A DNA stretch of 64,000 nt from UKL13-3 sp964392775 (GTDB taxonomy: Bacteria > Bacteroidota > Bacteroidia > UKL13-3), in assembly GCA_964392775.1 (NCBI GenBank), contig CAYMRD010000008.1, forward strand, positions 1-64,000. Direction: 5' to 3'. The stretch's first letter is position 1, and each line of letters starts with the position of its first letter. The position numbers and the translations under genes are program-made. Of the stretch, positions 35,301 through 40,255 are shown piece by piece. The notes under the pieces were generated by a model, which worked only from the letters and a program-made list of their open reading frames with translations, was not told the origin of the DNA and did no database searches.

Positions 35301-35796
35301 CGTACTCCATAAAATCATGCATTGCACTGCTGGCAGCTGTTGGCATCACATTATTATCTTCCACATCAATTCCGTCAATGGTAATATAATCACTGCCCAC
35401 AAAACGCCAGATCCCGTCTATCGTTGTGGTCGAAGTAATGGGCATCGTTCCCACAGGTGCGGAGATAACAGGGTTAAGGCCCGCACCATTCTTTTGGAAA
35501 ACAATCGGTGTGGTGGCTGTTCCTGTTGCCGTTACACGGTATCCTCCCGATGGAGCTGTTTCCGTATAACCCGGATCAATACTAAAGATAACACCACTAC
35601 CACTGGCGTCAACACCCTTGGTATTCAGATCATCAATAGCAGCCTGCAAAGTAGGATAGTGTGATGGGATGCCGTAAGTACCAGTAAGAGCCTGCGCATT
35701 GACTCCTCTACTTACAATTAAAATTAACGTTAATAATGTTAATAATGTTAACGATCGTTTTGAGGACATCAAAACCCGAAGTAAAATTTGTTTCAT
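26362..35796 (-). CDS. Giant secreted parallel beta-helix protein with T9SS C-terminal sorting domain
   Basis: A 3144-residue predicted surface or secreted protein. The signal peptide (MSSKRSLTLLTLLTLILIV to VNAQ) is followed by three long right-handed beta-helix blocks, each opening with a TYPTLQ-like strand: about 37-1015, 1170-2000 and 2090-2800. They are rich in NNTI, YNNV and ITNNTIG rungs, with Ser, Thr, Asn and Gly dominating. Around 1017-1155 lies a BNR-associated N-terminal-like domain (QEVLRIKISTQNASAPLSLS). The end has PLPVELTMFTATAAGKDVVL (from about 2955) and a type A sorting domain (SAYPNPFTRST to SQSVKVVKAH). A 27-nt tandem repeat encodes part of the signal peptide, and a consensus promoter with a 20-bp palindrome lies upstream. 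Likely an adhesin or glycan-binding protein; the ligand is unknown. Confidence 0.9.
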   Translation of the reverse strand: MKQILLRVLMSSKRSLTLLTLLTLILIVSRGVNAQALTGTYGIPSHYPTLQAAIDDLNTKGVDASGSGVIFSIDPGYTETAPSGGYRVTATGTATTPIVFQKNGAGLNPVISAPVGTMPITSTTTIDGIWRFVGSDYITIDGIDVEDNNVMPTAASSAMHDFMEYGYGFFRASATDGCQYNTIKNCTITLSGLSGGTGQNIGGSNNLNGPSGILFASANDIALTTSIAATSTAGSHSFNKIQSNTLNTCYTAIGFFGTTVTSPYTNADWNNEIGGTSAPLGNTINGFGSSISNYFAASTTYNAGDVIMTQAGHVYKVTAGGTSGAAAPTSTSLNAAITNGGCTFYYLYTAVYVNAILVNNQYGMSISNNTMNNNPGPGTAPFVTGGRAIYLGPAPGASATVSNNTIQIRSACATSVDAIYNDAGATPNGNTISINNNTISVVMGMRPHATTGVLSVQPTGNLTLINNTKAPTNLNINDNVFVNDSSYSTSGTTYLIYNSAAIPGVLNINNNSLGMNYPGTTAYNSSIYGIYSTATTVASTISVNNNTFANYSFNTLTGAASSHYFMYVAGSSSTLSISNNTWNNVALSSGGAIYLIQNANAVQSALTVNNNSITTAFTINGAVPNFYGYYANGGSPKAGSTQIISGNNFSNISTTLATPGAGLFNGINSIESATSPYARKYVYDNTISNITYNSTGTNFYGIYLNYLGESINTGSKVYGNTVQDITTSAGSIHGINIATLNSPNYPVNVYQNTVSGIVNNGATSGTIYGLNLGAASVGTNAYRNKVGDLLTNATNGVVYGIFTGNLQPFSIYNNVVGDLHAPNSTNANAVNGIYITSGTTVNVSYNTVNIAGTLATNAGSNGIFANTAPTVTLRNNLVVNTSVASGTGLASAYKRSSATLTTYGAGSNNNIFYTTETAENPIYTDGTNTDITFAQYQSRVASRDANSLKENVTFSSTAFSSADFLHPDLSVPTNLEGGAQQIAGITTDFNDSIRAGNAGYAGLGSNPDVGAYEADYTGLVMIYDQTEVDQITVASLVGSANQEVLRIKISTQNASAPLSLSSLKLNTAGTTNTGNLLNARVYSTGGSGTFSPAVQFGSTVNTPNGVFYVNGSQTLNPGTNYFWVVYDVSATATPGNSMDARLDSVVIGSTYHAPANGDPAGNRTILDPLSGTYTIGVGAQYTNLTDAISDLNILGVNSAVTLALTPNYISSNETFPITFGEIAGVSASNTITVQPQTLAAGLVITSNNATATIDLNGARYITIDGRLGGSGSKNLTIDNSNTAGVAIRLVNDACFNTIIHNTISGVNTSTTAGAVVFFSTTTGTRGNDSNTVSYCDIRDGASNPANALLSAASAIAAAANNNNTVSNCNVFNFWSPNTESNAFKFTNGNTDWTFTGNSIYQTATLTATGTAPQYVWNVAGSTMNNMEVSNNYIGGSEPLCGGASPWTATGTSAYRLSVATLALASATPSSFSGNTITNINISSGTTAYSSGAGVFSGVYVTSGLVHITNNLIGTASGTGAITVNTAIGGDWIVPIGLATGSTGTMNIKQNTIGGITVVGSSASIHSSMFAITVTASTTSTTYNIDSNIIGNGTADNMILSTASTSSTGQQLAAVYSTAGTNLKIRYNTIQNFRNNAVGAAITPVNWVHGFDISGSSIDSIIGNTISALVCDATYQNNNSGSASIIGMRVIPATSGNYISDNRLSGFTQTSTGSQPVSAIGILTNSMTNTVVERNYIHSFSVSSTSTTATMVGIFIAGGTIRYTNNIIRLGIDSTGASVSASSLIYGVYKLTGVFRGFHNTIYIGGTVSGTGIANTFCYSSAAVGVDSVMNNIFMNERLNSSTGGTHYAMGVTANTTLTCNTNNYWADTLFLYGAVKHQALPTWTAATGLDVASISANPNFMNATGDYVSLDMHINATLPAAIEGAGTPVAMVNNDFYGQLRSSFTPTDIGAEAGNFILMDVSAPVIISPALGNTGLTSDRTVTATITDATGLSITGFNPPMIYYKKGFTGPVINDVGTFVSGTPQNGVWSFTISESALFGLLPNDSVYYYFVAVDSSVNLNYGSLPIGAGGSYGGPTEPAALFKYKILNSFTGIIPVGPGGTYPTLTGLGGAFEAINAGIVTGDITLEITDSITETGVVGLNQFTEEGTGNYTLHIVPGGPTMRVLAGNAAGALIILNGADRVTIDGSYGGSGKYLTFRNRSTGGVQTIRFINDAKHDTIRNAYIEGINQFATVYFAGALSGGTGNDSNAVTDCILSDTAFAPVGATIPNSVFYSDGPLNSENTIARNEISNYIFQGVNIGSGGTSNNNWVISGNAFYQGPTGAAKAGTGSTATQAVQLSSGNGHTISNNSIGGSAADRSGAAYKAMWNATNQVVFKAIELIVGTTTATTVSGNTIANIKSVATTSTSSMFNGIAITSGLVNITNNTIGGGLNAYDTIMEASNSSGGAIYVSGGTVTITGNTVGNISNYINNSGVSMRTTGISIVGGTSVTVTNNTIRDIRSGTAVFGTSTSTSHPGTSPCGIYVNAGTAPVTIDGNTIHTMVNTLATASPGASNGITISGGACTVVRNRIYNIYGEGTGTGTSAPYNYGILVTNVGNTFRNNQISMGANALGESWIYGIRDRAVAAGTNSYYYNSVYIDGASDAGSNPTFAMQRVSTTVTDLIRNNIFYNNRAITGSATGISYAFGSSSPLAFSANNLMHNLMLGSDTNRLIEYPLGTNLGVGDFNAMYTTTNNTNWMLPAANINATGLFTDVANGDLGINTAIQECWYVNGKGMAITGVSGDYTSAATTRATTIKDGTTDIGSVEFTTSTTPIAATPDASPAAGTTTSYWFGGRKVASIQWGAGGTVPTSVQVVHNSGTVHPNLISGRTQFTGYTSITPTGGSGYTAMVSVIADSAANGMVSDRPAARLAAYRSSDWSFDATSTTNAVTGMLTSGVFINGSVLSGDYTGTDNSNPLPVELTMFTATAAGKDVVLNWTTASEHNNIGFEIQRSVDGNQFEAVGFVNGKGNSTTLSGYRSIDQQAFDVASELYYRLKQIDADGKTAYSTVVRVSAGSMARQSVSAYPNPFTRSTQLMIETDVDCKATIAVTDISGRVVVSKVTDITKGATAIDVTEMESLQSGIYFIHTEVNGTSQSVKVVKAH
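35725..35751 (-). repeat. Three in-frame 9-nt tandem repeats in the signal peptide
   Basis: Read on the coding strand, the unit TTAACATTA occurs twice and TTAACGTTA once, encoding Leu-Thr-Leu three times in the hydrophobic core of the signal peptide. Gain or loss of a unit keeps the frame but changes the hydrophobic core by three residues. Confidence 0.8.
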
Positions 35797-35843
35797 TATA
35801 TAGTGTTTGTTTAAGGTTTTACGAACACAATATACTTACTCAA

Positions 35844-35873
35844 CAAATATATTTTGTAGAATATATTCTACAA
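35844..35873 (-). promoter_or_regulatory. Consensus Bacteroidota promoter with 20-bp palindrome, giant protein gene
   Basis: On the minus strand TTG (35871-35873), 19 bp, then TATATTTG (35844-35851) fits TTG-N19-TAnnTTTG exactly, about 48 bp before the start codon. The palindrome TTGTAGAATATATTCTACAA (35854-35873) is perfect over 20 bp and fills the -33 box and most of the spacer, the position of a repressor site. The regulator is unknown. Confidence 0.75.
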
Positions 35874-35945
35874 GCCAAAAGCAGCTTTAGCGACTTATAC
35901 TGTAAAGTGCTAACAAACTGCGCCTTATTGGTCATTTATATTTTT

Positions 35946-36149
35946 TTAGTGTGCTGCATTCATAAACGAATCATCTGATACGGCCTCAATTTGCTGCTGG
36001 ATGATCTGGTCCATCGAATCCATGGCGGCCTGATCTCTGGCTACCTGCTCTTCGGCTGCTTTTACATCAGTCGATGATGGTTTGTTTTCATTACCACATG
36101 AAGCCAATAGAAGACCCGTGCTAACAAATAATAATAAAGTGTATTTCAT
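35946..36149 (-). CDS. Small predicted lipoprotein
   Basis: A 67-residue protein with a lipoprotein signal peptide (MKYTLLLFVSTGLLLASC; lipidated Cys18) followed by a charged, Asp/Glu/Gln-rich helix (EEQVARDQAAMDSMDQII). I recognise no family. It starts 10 bp after lptB, so they form one transcript. Its role is unknown; small lipoproteins of this sort often sit in the outer membrane. Confidence that it is real rests on the lipobox and the tight coupling. Confidence 0.8.
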   Translation of the reverse strand: MKYTLLLFVSTGLLLASCGNENKPSSTDVKAAEEQVARDQAAMDSMDQIIQQQIEAVSDDSFMNAAH

Positions 36150-36159
36150 GGTTTAAAGA

Positions 36160-36885
36160 TTAAGCGCGTAAAACAAAGTTTTGCCCAAGGTATACTTTCC
36201 GTACCATTTCATCATCGGCTAATTCCTGAGCGGTTCCGCCTTTGAGCAATTTACCTTCAAATAATAAATAAGCCCTGTCAACGATAGACAGCGTTTCGTG
36301 CACATTATGGTCGGTAATAAGGATACCGATATTCCGGTGTTTAAGCTGGGCAACAATTTCCTGAATATCTTCAACAGCAATCGGATCTACACCTGCAAAC
36401 GGTTCATCCAGCAATACAAATTTTGGGTTTACAGCTAAAGCTCTTGCTATTTCGGTACGTCTGCGCTCCCCGCCCGACAATACCCCTCCGAGGTTATTGC
36501 GCACACGGTTCAGGCTAAACTCCTCCAGCAGGCTTTCCATTTTGTCTACCCGTTCTTTTTTGGTGAGTCTGGTCATTTCAAGTACGGCCATAATATTATC
36601 GGCTACACTTAAGGTGCGGAAAACAGAAGCCTCCTGCGGCAAATACCCCACGCCCTTTTGGGCACGTTTATACATAGGCAGGTCGGTAATATCCTCATCA
36701 TCCAGCAATACCTTGCCTTCATCAGGTTTCACGATACCCACTGTCATATAAAAGGTAGTGGTTTTTCCGGCTCCGTTCGGGCCTAACAACCCTACACATT
36801 CGCCCTGCTCCACATAAATGGAAACATCGTTTACGACCGTTCTTTTCTTATATCTTTTAATTAAGTGTTCGGTTCTTAGGATCAT
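36160..36885 (-). CDS. lptB: Lipopolysaccharide export ABC transporter ATP-binding protein LptB
   Basis: ATPase driving LPS extraction from the inner membrane with LptF, LptG and LptC. The 241-residue protein has Walker A GPNGAGKT (35-42), signature LSGGE (136-140) and Walker B FVLLDEP (156-162). LptB-specific stretches include GYLPQEASVFRTLSVADNI and DHNVHETLSIVDRAYLL. It is followed by a small lipoprotein gene. The other lpt genes are not in this window, which is common. Confidence 0.95.
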   Translation of the reverse strand: MILRTEHLIKRYKKRTVVNDVSIYVEQGECVGLLGPNGAGKTTTFYMTVGIVKPDEGKVLLDDEDITDLPMYKRAQKGVGYLPQEASVFRTLSVADNIMAVLEMTRLTKKERVDKMESLLEEFSLNRVRNNLGGVLSGGERRRTEIARALAVNPKFVLLDEPFAGVDPIAVEDIQEIVAQLKHRNIGILITDHNVHETLSIVDRAYLLFEGKLLKGGTAQELADDEMVRKVYLGQNFVLRA

Positions 36886-36914
36886 GGAAGTTGCGAGTTG
36901 GTTATTGTTTATTG

Positions 36915-37482
36915 CGGGTTATTTATTTCGGGTTGCGGGTTGATTGCATTCCGTTATTGCCTACTGGTTAGCTTATTACGAGTTATTTATTGCGGGTTGT
37001 TAATTTACTGCGTTTAACTGCTCGTTCTTCTTTTACTTTTGTTTTCAAATATGAGATGAAGCTACCAATTTGCGCTCCAAGATTTTTGAACTCTTTTCGA
37101 TAGGCAATATATTCATCGGTAGTAATCCATCCACGCTTTTTAAACAATGCAAACATACTACGGCACTCTCCACACGAGCCTTTTGCATACCGAAGAAATT
37201 TAACGAAGCCTGCGTTGTTATTGTATTCAAAGCCATCTGCAATATTATTCGATATTGAAAGAACCGCTCTTTTGAGTTGATCTTTTGTCGAATAATCCTT
37301 TTCGAGCTTACCAGTTTCTGCTAAGTTGAAAATATCATCTGCCAGGTCAATTGCTTTTTGCCAAATTGTTAAATCTTCAAAGTCGGTTATCGTTGCCATA
37401 ATTGTAAGGGTTATTGATTACTAAAATAATAAATAACCTATAACTCGCAACAATCAACTCGCAACCCGAAATAAATAACCCG
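36915..37482. repeat. 32-bp inverted repeat pair flanking the four-helix-bundle gene
   Basis: The left arm (36915-36946) and right arm (37451-37482) are inverted copies of a 32-nt sequence beginning CGGGTTATTTATTTCGGGTT, with one mismatch. They enclose the whole four-helix-bundle gene. Shorter direct and inverted words such as CGAGTTATTTATTGCGGGTT (36980-36999) and AACTCGCAAC occur close by and elsewhere in the window, so the arms belong to a broader AACCCGCAA-rich repeat family. Confidence 0.7.
36983..37399 (-). CDS. Four helix bundle protein (23S rRNA intervening-sequence protein family)
   Basis: A 138-residue protein of the IVP/S23 family, first found encoded inside 23S rRNA intervening sequences and also widespread outside rRNA. 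The family pattern is plain: FEDLTIWQKAIDLADDIFNL, then YSTKDQLKRAVLSISNNIADGF, FVKFLRYAKGSCGECRSMF and AYRKEFKNLGAQIGSFISYL, four amphipathic helices. A basic tail follows (KTKVKEERAVKRSKLTTRNK). The molecular role is unknown. It stands alone between lptB and the amidophosphoribosyltransferase gene, framed by 32-bp inverted repeats. That layout recalls rRNA intervening sequences, but no rRNA is present here. Confidence 0.9.
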   Translation of the reverse strand: MATITDFEDLTIWQKAIDLADDIFNLAETGKLEKDYSTKDQLKRAVLSISNNIADGFEYNNNAGFVKFLRYAKGSCGECRSMFALFKKRGWITTDEYIAYRKEFKNLGAQIGSFISYLKTKVKEERAVKRSKLTTRNK

Positions 37483-37488
37483 TAACTC

Positions 37489-39384
37489 TTAGTACGCCCT
37501 TGCCGTAACGCCTTCCATAAAGTTGATAAACGCTTTGTTCACCACTTTATTTCCGCCCGGTGTCGGGTAGTTTCCGCTAAAGTACCAGTCGCCTTTATGA
37601 TCCGGACAGGCCTCATGCAAATTATCAATGGTTTGATAGATCACACTTACTTCGGCTTTCAAATCTTCCGGGCGCAAAATTTCGGAAATCTTATTGCTGA
37701 TTTGTTCATCCGTAAACTGGTCGTATAATTCTTTGAGGTGGTTCACCATTTCTTCTTTCGGAAGATTTTCCTGCGCCTTGCATTTGGCGTACACTTCCTG
37801 CAGCATATTCTCCTTATTGTGGTCTTTCAGCAAAGCCAACATAGCTTGAAAAGCTACAAAGTCTTTTAGTCTGCTCATATCGATACCGTAACAATCGGGG
37901 TAGCGAATTTGCGGAGCCGATGATACAATCACAATACGCTTTGGATGCAAACGGTCTAAAATGCGCAGGATGCTGGAACGCAAGGTGGTTCCCCGCACAA
38001 TCGAATCGTCAATAACAACCAACGTATCTTTATCGTTGCGCACCAATCCGTAAGTAACATCATATACGTGGGCCACCATGTCTTCACGGTGCTCATCATC
38101 GGTAATAAATGTACGCAGCTTGGCATCTTTCACCGCCATTTTTTCCCTGCGGGGTTTCAGGTCGATGAGTTGCTTCAACCGCACGCGGTCGGGGTTCGGA
38201 CCCATCTTTAAAATTTCGGTGGCTTTGTATTCGCTCAGGTAATCCAGTACCCCGTCAATCATACCGTAAAAGGCTGTTGCGGCTGTGTTTGGGATGTATG
38301 AGAATACTGTATTTTCAATGTCGTGGTTGATGCTTTCGAGCACGGTATTGCTCAACAGATAACCCAATTTTTTACGCTCCTTGTAAATATCACGGTCGTT
38401 GCCGCGAGAGAAATAGATACGTTCAAACGTACACGATTTTTTCTCTACCGGAGTTACCACATTCACTTCACTGATGGTTCCGTCTTTTTTAACAATCAGG
38501 GCATTTCCGGGACCCAGCTCTTTAATATCCTGAATGGGAACATTAAAACCGGTTTGAATAGCAGGACGTTCGCTCGTCACCACCAATACTTCATCATCCT
38601 GATAATAAAAACACGGGCGTATACCGGCAGGGTCGCGTACAATAAACGAATCTCCGTGACCAACCATTCCGGCCAGCACATATCCGCCATCCACATCACG
38701 CAGCGCACGTCTGAGGATGTTCTCAATATTCATATTATCGGCTATCAGCGAAGTGATGGCGCGGTTATCAAATCCTTCTTTCTTAAAACGCTCAAACTGG
38801 TTTTGGTTTTCTTCATCCAAAAAGTGACCGATTTTTTCGAGCATCGTAACCGTATCAGCCTTTTCAACCGGGTGCTGACCCAGTTCCACCAATACATCAA
38901 ACAGCTCATCCACATTGGTCATGTTGAAGTTGCCGGCCAGCATCAGGTTACGTGTCATCCAGTTGTTTTCACGAATAAAAGGATGGCATAAGTCGGCAGC
39001 ACTGCCCCCGTAAGTTCCGTAGCGCAAATGCCCTAAAAGCACTTCACCCACAAACGGCACCTTTTCTTTCATGTACACCGGATCCTTAAGCTGCTCTTTG
39101 CTGGCAGCCTTATTGATCTTGCTGCTTACCTTATCAAAAATTTCGGAAATGGCTCCGCTGCCACTGGCACGCCTGCGGAAAATATAAGGTGAGCCCGGTT
39201 TGGGATCAAGCTTGATCACCCCTAGTCCGGCACCGTCCTGCCCGCGGTTATGCTGTTTCTCCATCAGGAGGTACAGCTTTTTCATACCGTAAAGATTGGA
39301 ATTGTATTTCTGCTGGTAGTACTCAAGCGGCTTGAGCAGTCGGATAAATGCTATCCCGCACTCGTGTTTGATTGGATCACTCAT
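37489..39384 (-). CDS. Amidophosphoribosyltransferase family protein (PurF-type, long Bacteroidota form)
   Basis: Class II glutamine amidotransferase joined to a type I phosphoribosyltransferase. PurF makes 5-phosphoribosylamine from PRPP and glutamine. At 631 residues it is longer than enterobacterial PurF (about 505). The nucleophile is Cys9 in HECGIAF, so an eight-residue propeptide would have to be removed. GLGVIKLD, GHLRYGTYG, and GNFNMTNVDE form the glutaminase site. The PRPP loop TLVVIDDSIVRGTT lies near 450-463. Long insertions (about 70-105) and a C-terminal extension (from about 520) mark the phylum-specific version. Such proteins may be a second copy beside canonical PurF, so the purine step is likely but not certain. 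Confidence 0.82.
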   Translation of the reverse strand: MSDPIKHECGIAFIRLLKPLEYYQQKYNSNLYGMKKLYLLMEKQHNRGQDGAGLGVIKLDPKPGSPYIFRRRASGSGAISEIFDKVSSKINKAASKEQLKDPVYMKEKVPFVGEVLLGHLRYGTYGGSAADLCHPFIRENNWMTRNLMLAGNFNMTNVDELFDVLVELGQHPVEKADTVTMLEKIGHFLDEENQNQFERFKKEGFDNRAITSLIADNMNIENILRRALRDVDGGYVLAGMVGHGDSFIVRDPAGIRPCFYYQDDEVLVVTSERPAIQTGFNVPIQDIKELGPGNALIVKKDGTISEVNVVTPVEKKSCTFERIYFSRGNDRDIYKERKKLGYLLSNTVLESINHDIENTVFSYIPNTAATAFYGMIDGVLDYLSEYKATEILKMGPNPDRVRLKQLIDLKPRREKMAVKDAKLRTFITDDEHREDMVAHVYDVTYGLVRNDKDTLVVIDDSIVRGTTLRSSILRILDRLHPKRIVIVSSAPQIRYPDCYGIDMSRLKDFVAFQAMLALLKDHNKENMLQEVYAKCKAQENLPKEEMVNHLKELYDQFTDEQISNKISEILRPEDLKAEVSVIYQTIDNLHEACPDHKGDWYFSGNYPTPGGNKVVNKAFINFMEGVTARAY

Positions 39385-39394
39385 AAAAGTGGCG

Positions 39395-39423
39395 CGAAGT
39401 TACATATAATTCGTTTGCAGCAA
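39395..39423 (-). promoter_or_regulatory. Candidate promoter of the PurF-type gene
   Basis: On the minus strand, TTG (39421-39423), 18 bp, TAACTTCG (39395-39402); one mismatch to TAnnTTTG. The -7 box ends about 10 bp before the start codon, so the leader would be very short. Confidence 0.35.
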
Positions 39424-39430
39424 AACATGA

Positions 39431-39889
39431 TTATTGCCTTGCCTGAGTTACCACTTCGCTGAGCACTTTCAAAAAGTCGGCCGGCCCCTTGTACCCAACA
39501 TCAATATTCAGCGTGTTTTTGCTGATGGTGATAAAATACGTTGTTGGAAAACCGGTGGACTTACCCTGACACAACAAACTGTACAGTTGTTGGTTATCTA
39601 CTATTTGGTCGCCTACTTTATAGCCGGCATAAGCCACCTCCGGATTAAATTTGATGGTCACAAAATGCTCGTTTAAATATCTGGCCACCTGAGGGTTGGC
39701 ATAGGTATCGGCATCCATTTTTTTGCACCAGCCGCACCATGTGGTATAGGCATCTACCAGCACAATTTTGCCCTCTTTGGCGGCTTTTTCATAGCCTGTG
39801 TTCCAGTCGAGCCAAACCACTTTATCCGATTGTGCCCTAAGCTGCCCTCCGGCCATAAGCAACAGTAAAATCAATCCTATTTTTTGCAT
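39431..39889 (-). CDS. Exported thioredoxin-family protein (WCGWCKKMD type)
   Basis: A 152-residue protein with a signal peptide (MQKIGLILLLLMAGGQLRAQ) and a thioredoxin fold. The redox motif WCGWC is at 51-55, followed by KKMDADTY as in the DUF255/Thioredoxin_7 group. The cis-Pro side is GFPTTYF. It probably works in the periplasm as a disulfide reductase or oxidoreductase. It lies upstream of the PurF-type gene on the same strand, 46 bp away, with a separate promoter likely between. Substrates are unknown. Confidence 0.88.
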   Translation of the reverse strand: MQKIGLILLLLMAGGQLRAQSDKVVWLDWNTGYEKAAKEGKIVLVDAYTTWCGWCKKMDADTYANPQVARYLNEHFVTIKFNPEVAYAGYKVGDQIVDNQQLYSLLCQGKSTGFPTTYFITISKNTLNIDVGYKGPADFLKVLSEVVTQARQ

Positions 39890-39973
39890 CGTTACAAGTT
39901 TAATAAAAGAATCCGATAGGCGACAATAAACATGCCGTTTATTCTTCCATCCGAATGCATTAGCTTTGCTTTT

Positions 39974-40231
39974 ATGAGCAATAACGATATTCTTAAAAAG
40001 CTAAGGGTGGCCCTTCACCTTAAAAATACCGATATCATTGATATTCTGAAGCTCGTAGACTTCAGAGTTACCGAAACGGAGCTGGGAGCTTTGTTCCGCA
40101 AGGAGGATCATCCCAACTACAAAGCATGCGGTGACCAGATTTTGCGCAAGTTTCTGGATGGACTGGTGATTCACCTGCGTGGACCCAAACCTGAAACCCC
40201 GTCAGAAAAACCCGCTGGCAAACGTTCATAG
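39974..40231 (+). CDS. DUF1456 family protein (YehS-like)
   Basis: An 85-residue cytoplasmic protein with one DUF1456 unit: NNDILKKLRVALHLKNTDII, then VTETELGALFRKEDHPNYKACGDQILRKFLDGL. The enterobacterial relative YehS has two such units, so this is a single-unit form. The function is unknown. The Met at 39974 is chosen as the first residue of the domain. A Pro/Lys-rich tail follows. The DUF4175 gene begins 24 bp downstream, suggesting one transcript. Confidence 0.88.
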   Translation: MSNNDILKKLRVALHLKNTDIIDILKLVDFRVTETELGALFRKEDHPNYKACGDQILRKFLDGLVIHLRGPKPETPSEKPAGKRS

Positions 40232-40255
40232 TATTATATTCGCTGGCTACGCACC

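Noticed and set aside
26362..35796. Repeated short words (GGTATTGTT, ACCATTA) considered as a CRISPR array or satellite
   Set aside because: The words are spaced irregularly, stay in one reading frame, and encode the rungs of a beta-helix (NNTI, GNT), so they are protein repeats.
38323..38991. 222-codon frame opposite the PurF-type gene
   Set aside because: No family resemblance, no independent promoter or start context, and the opposite strand is a well-conserved enzyme.
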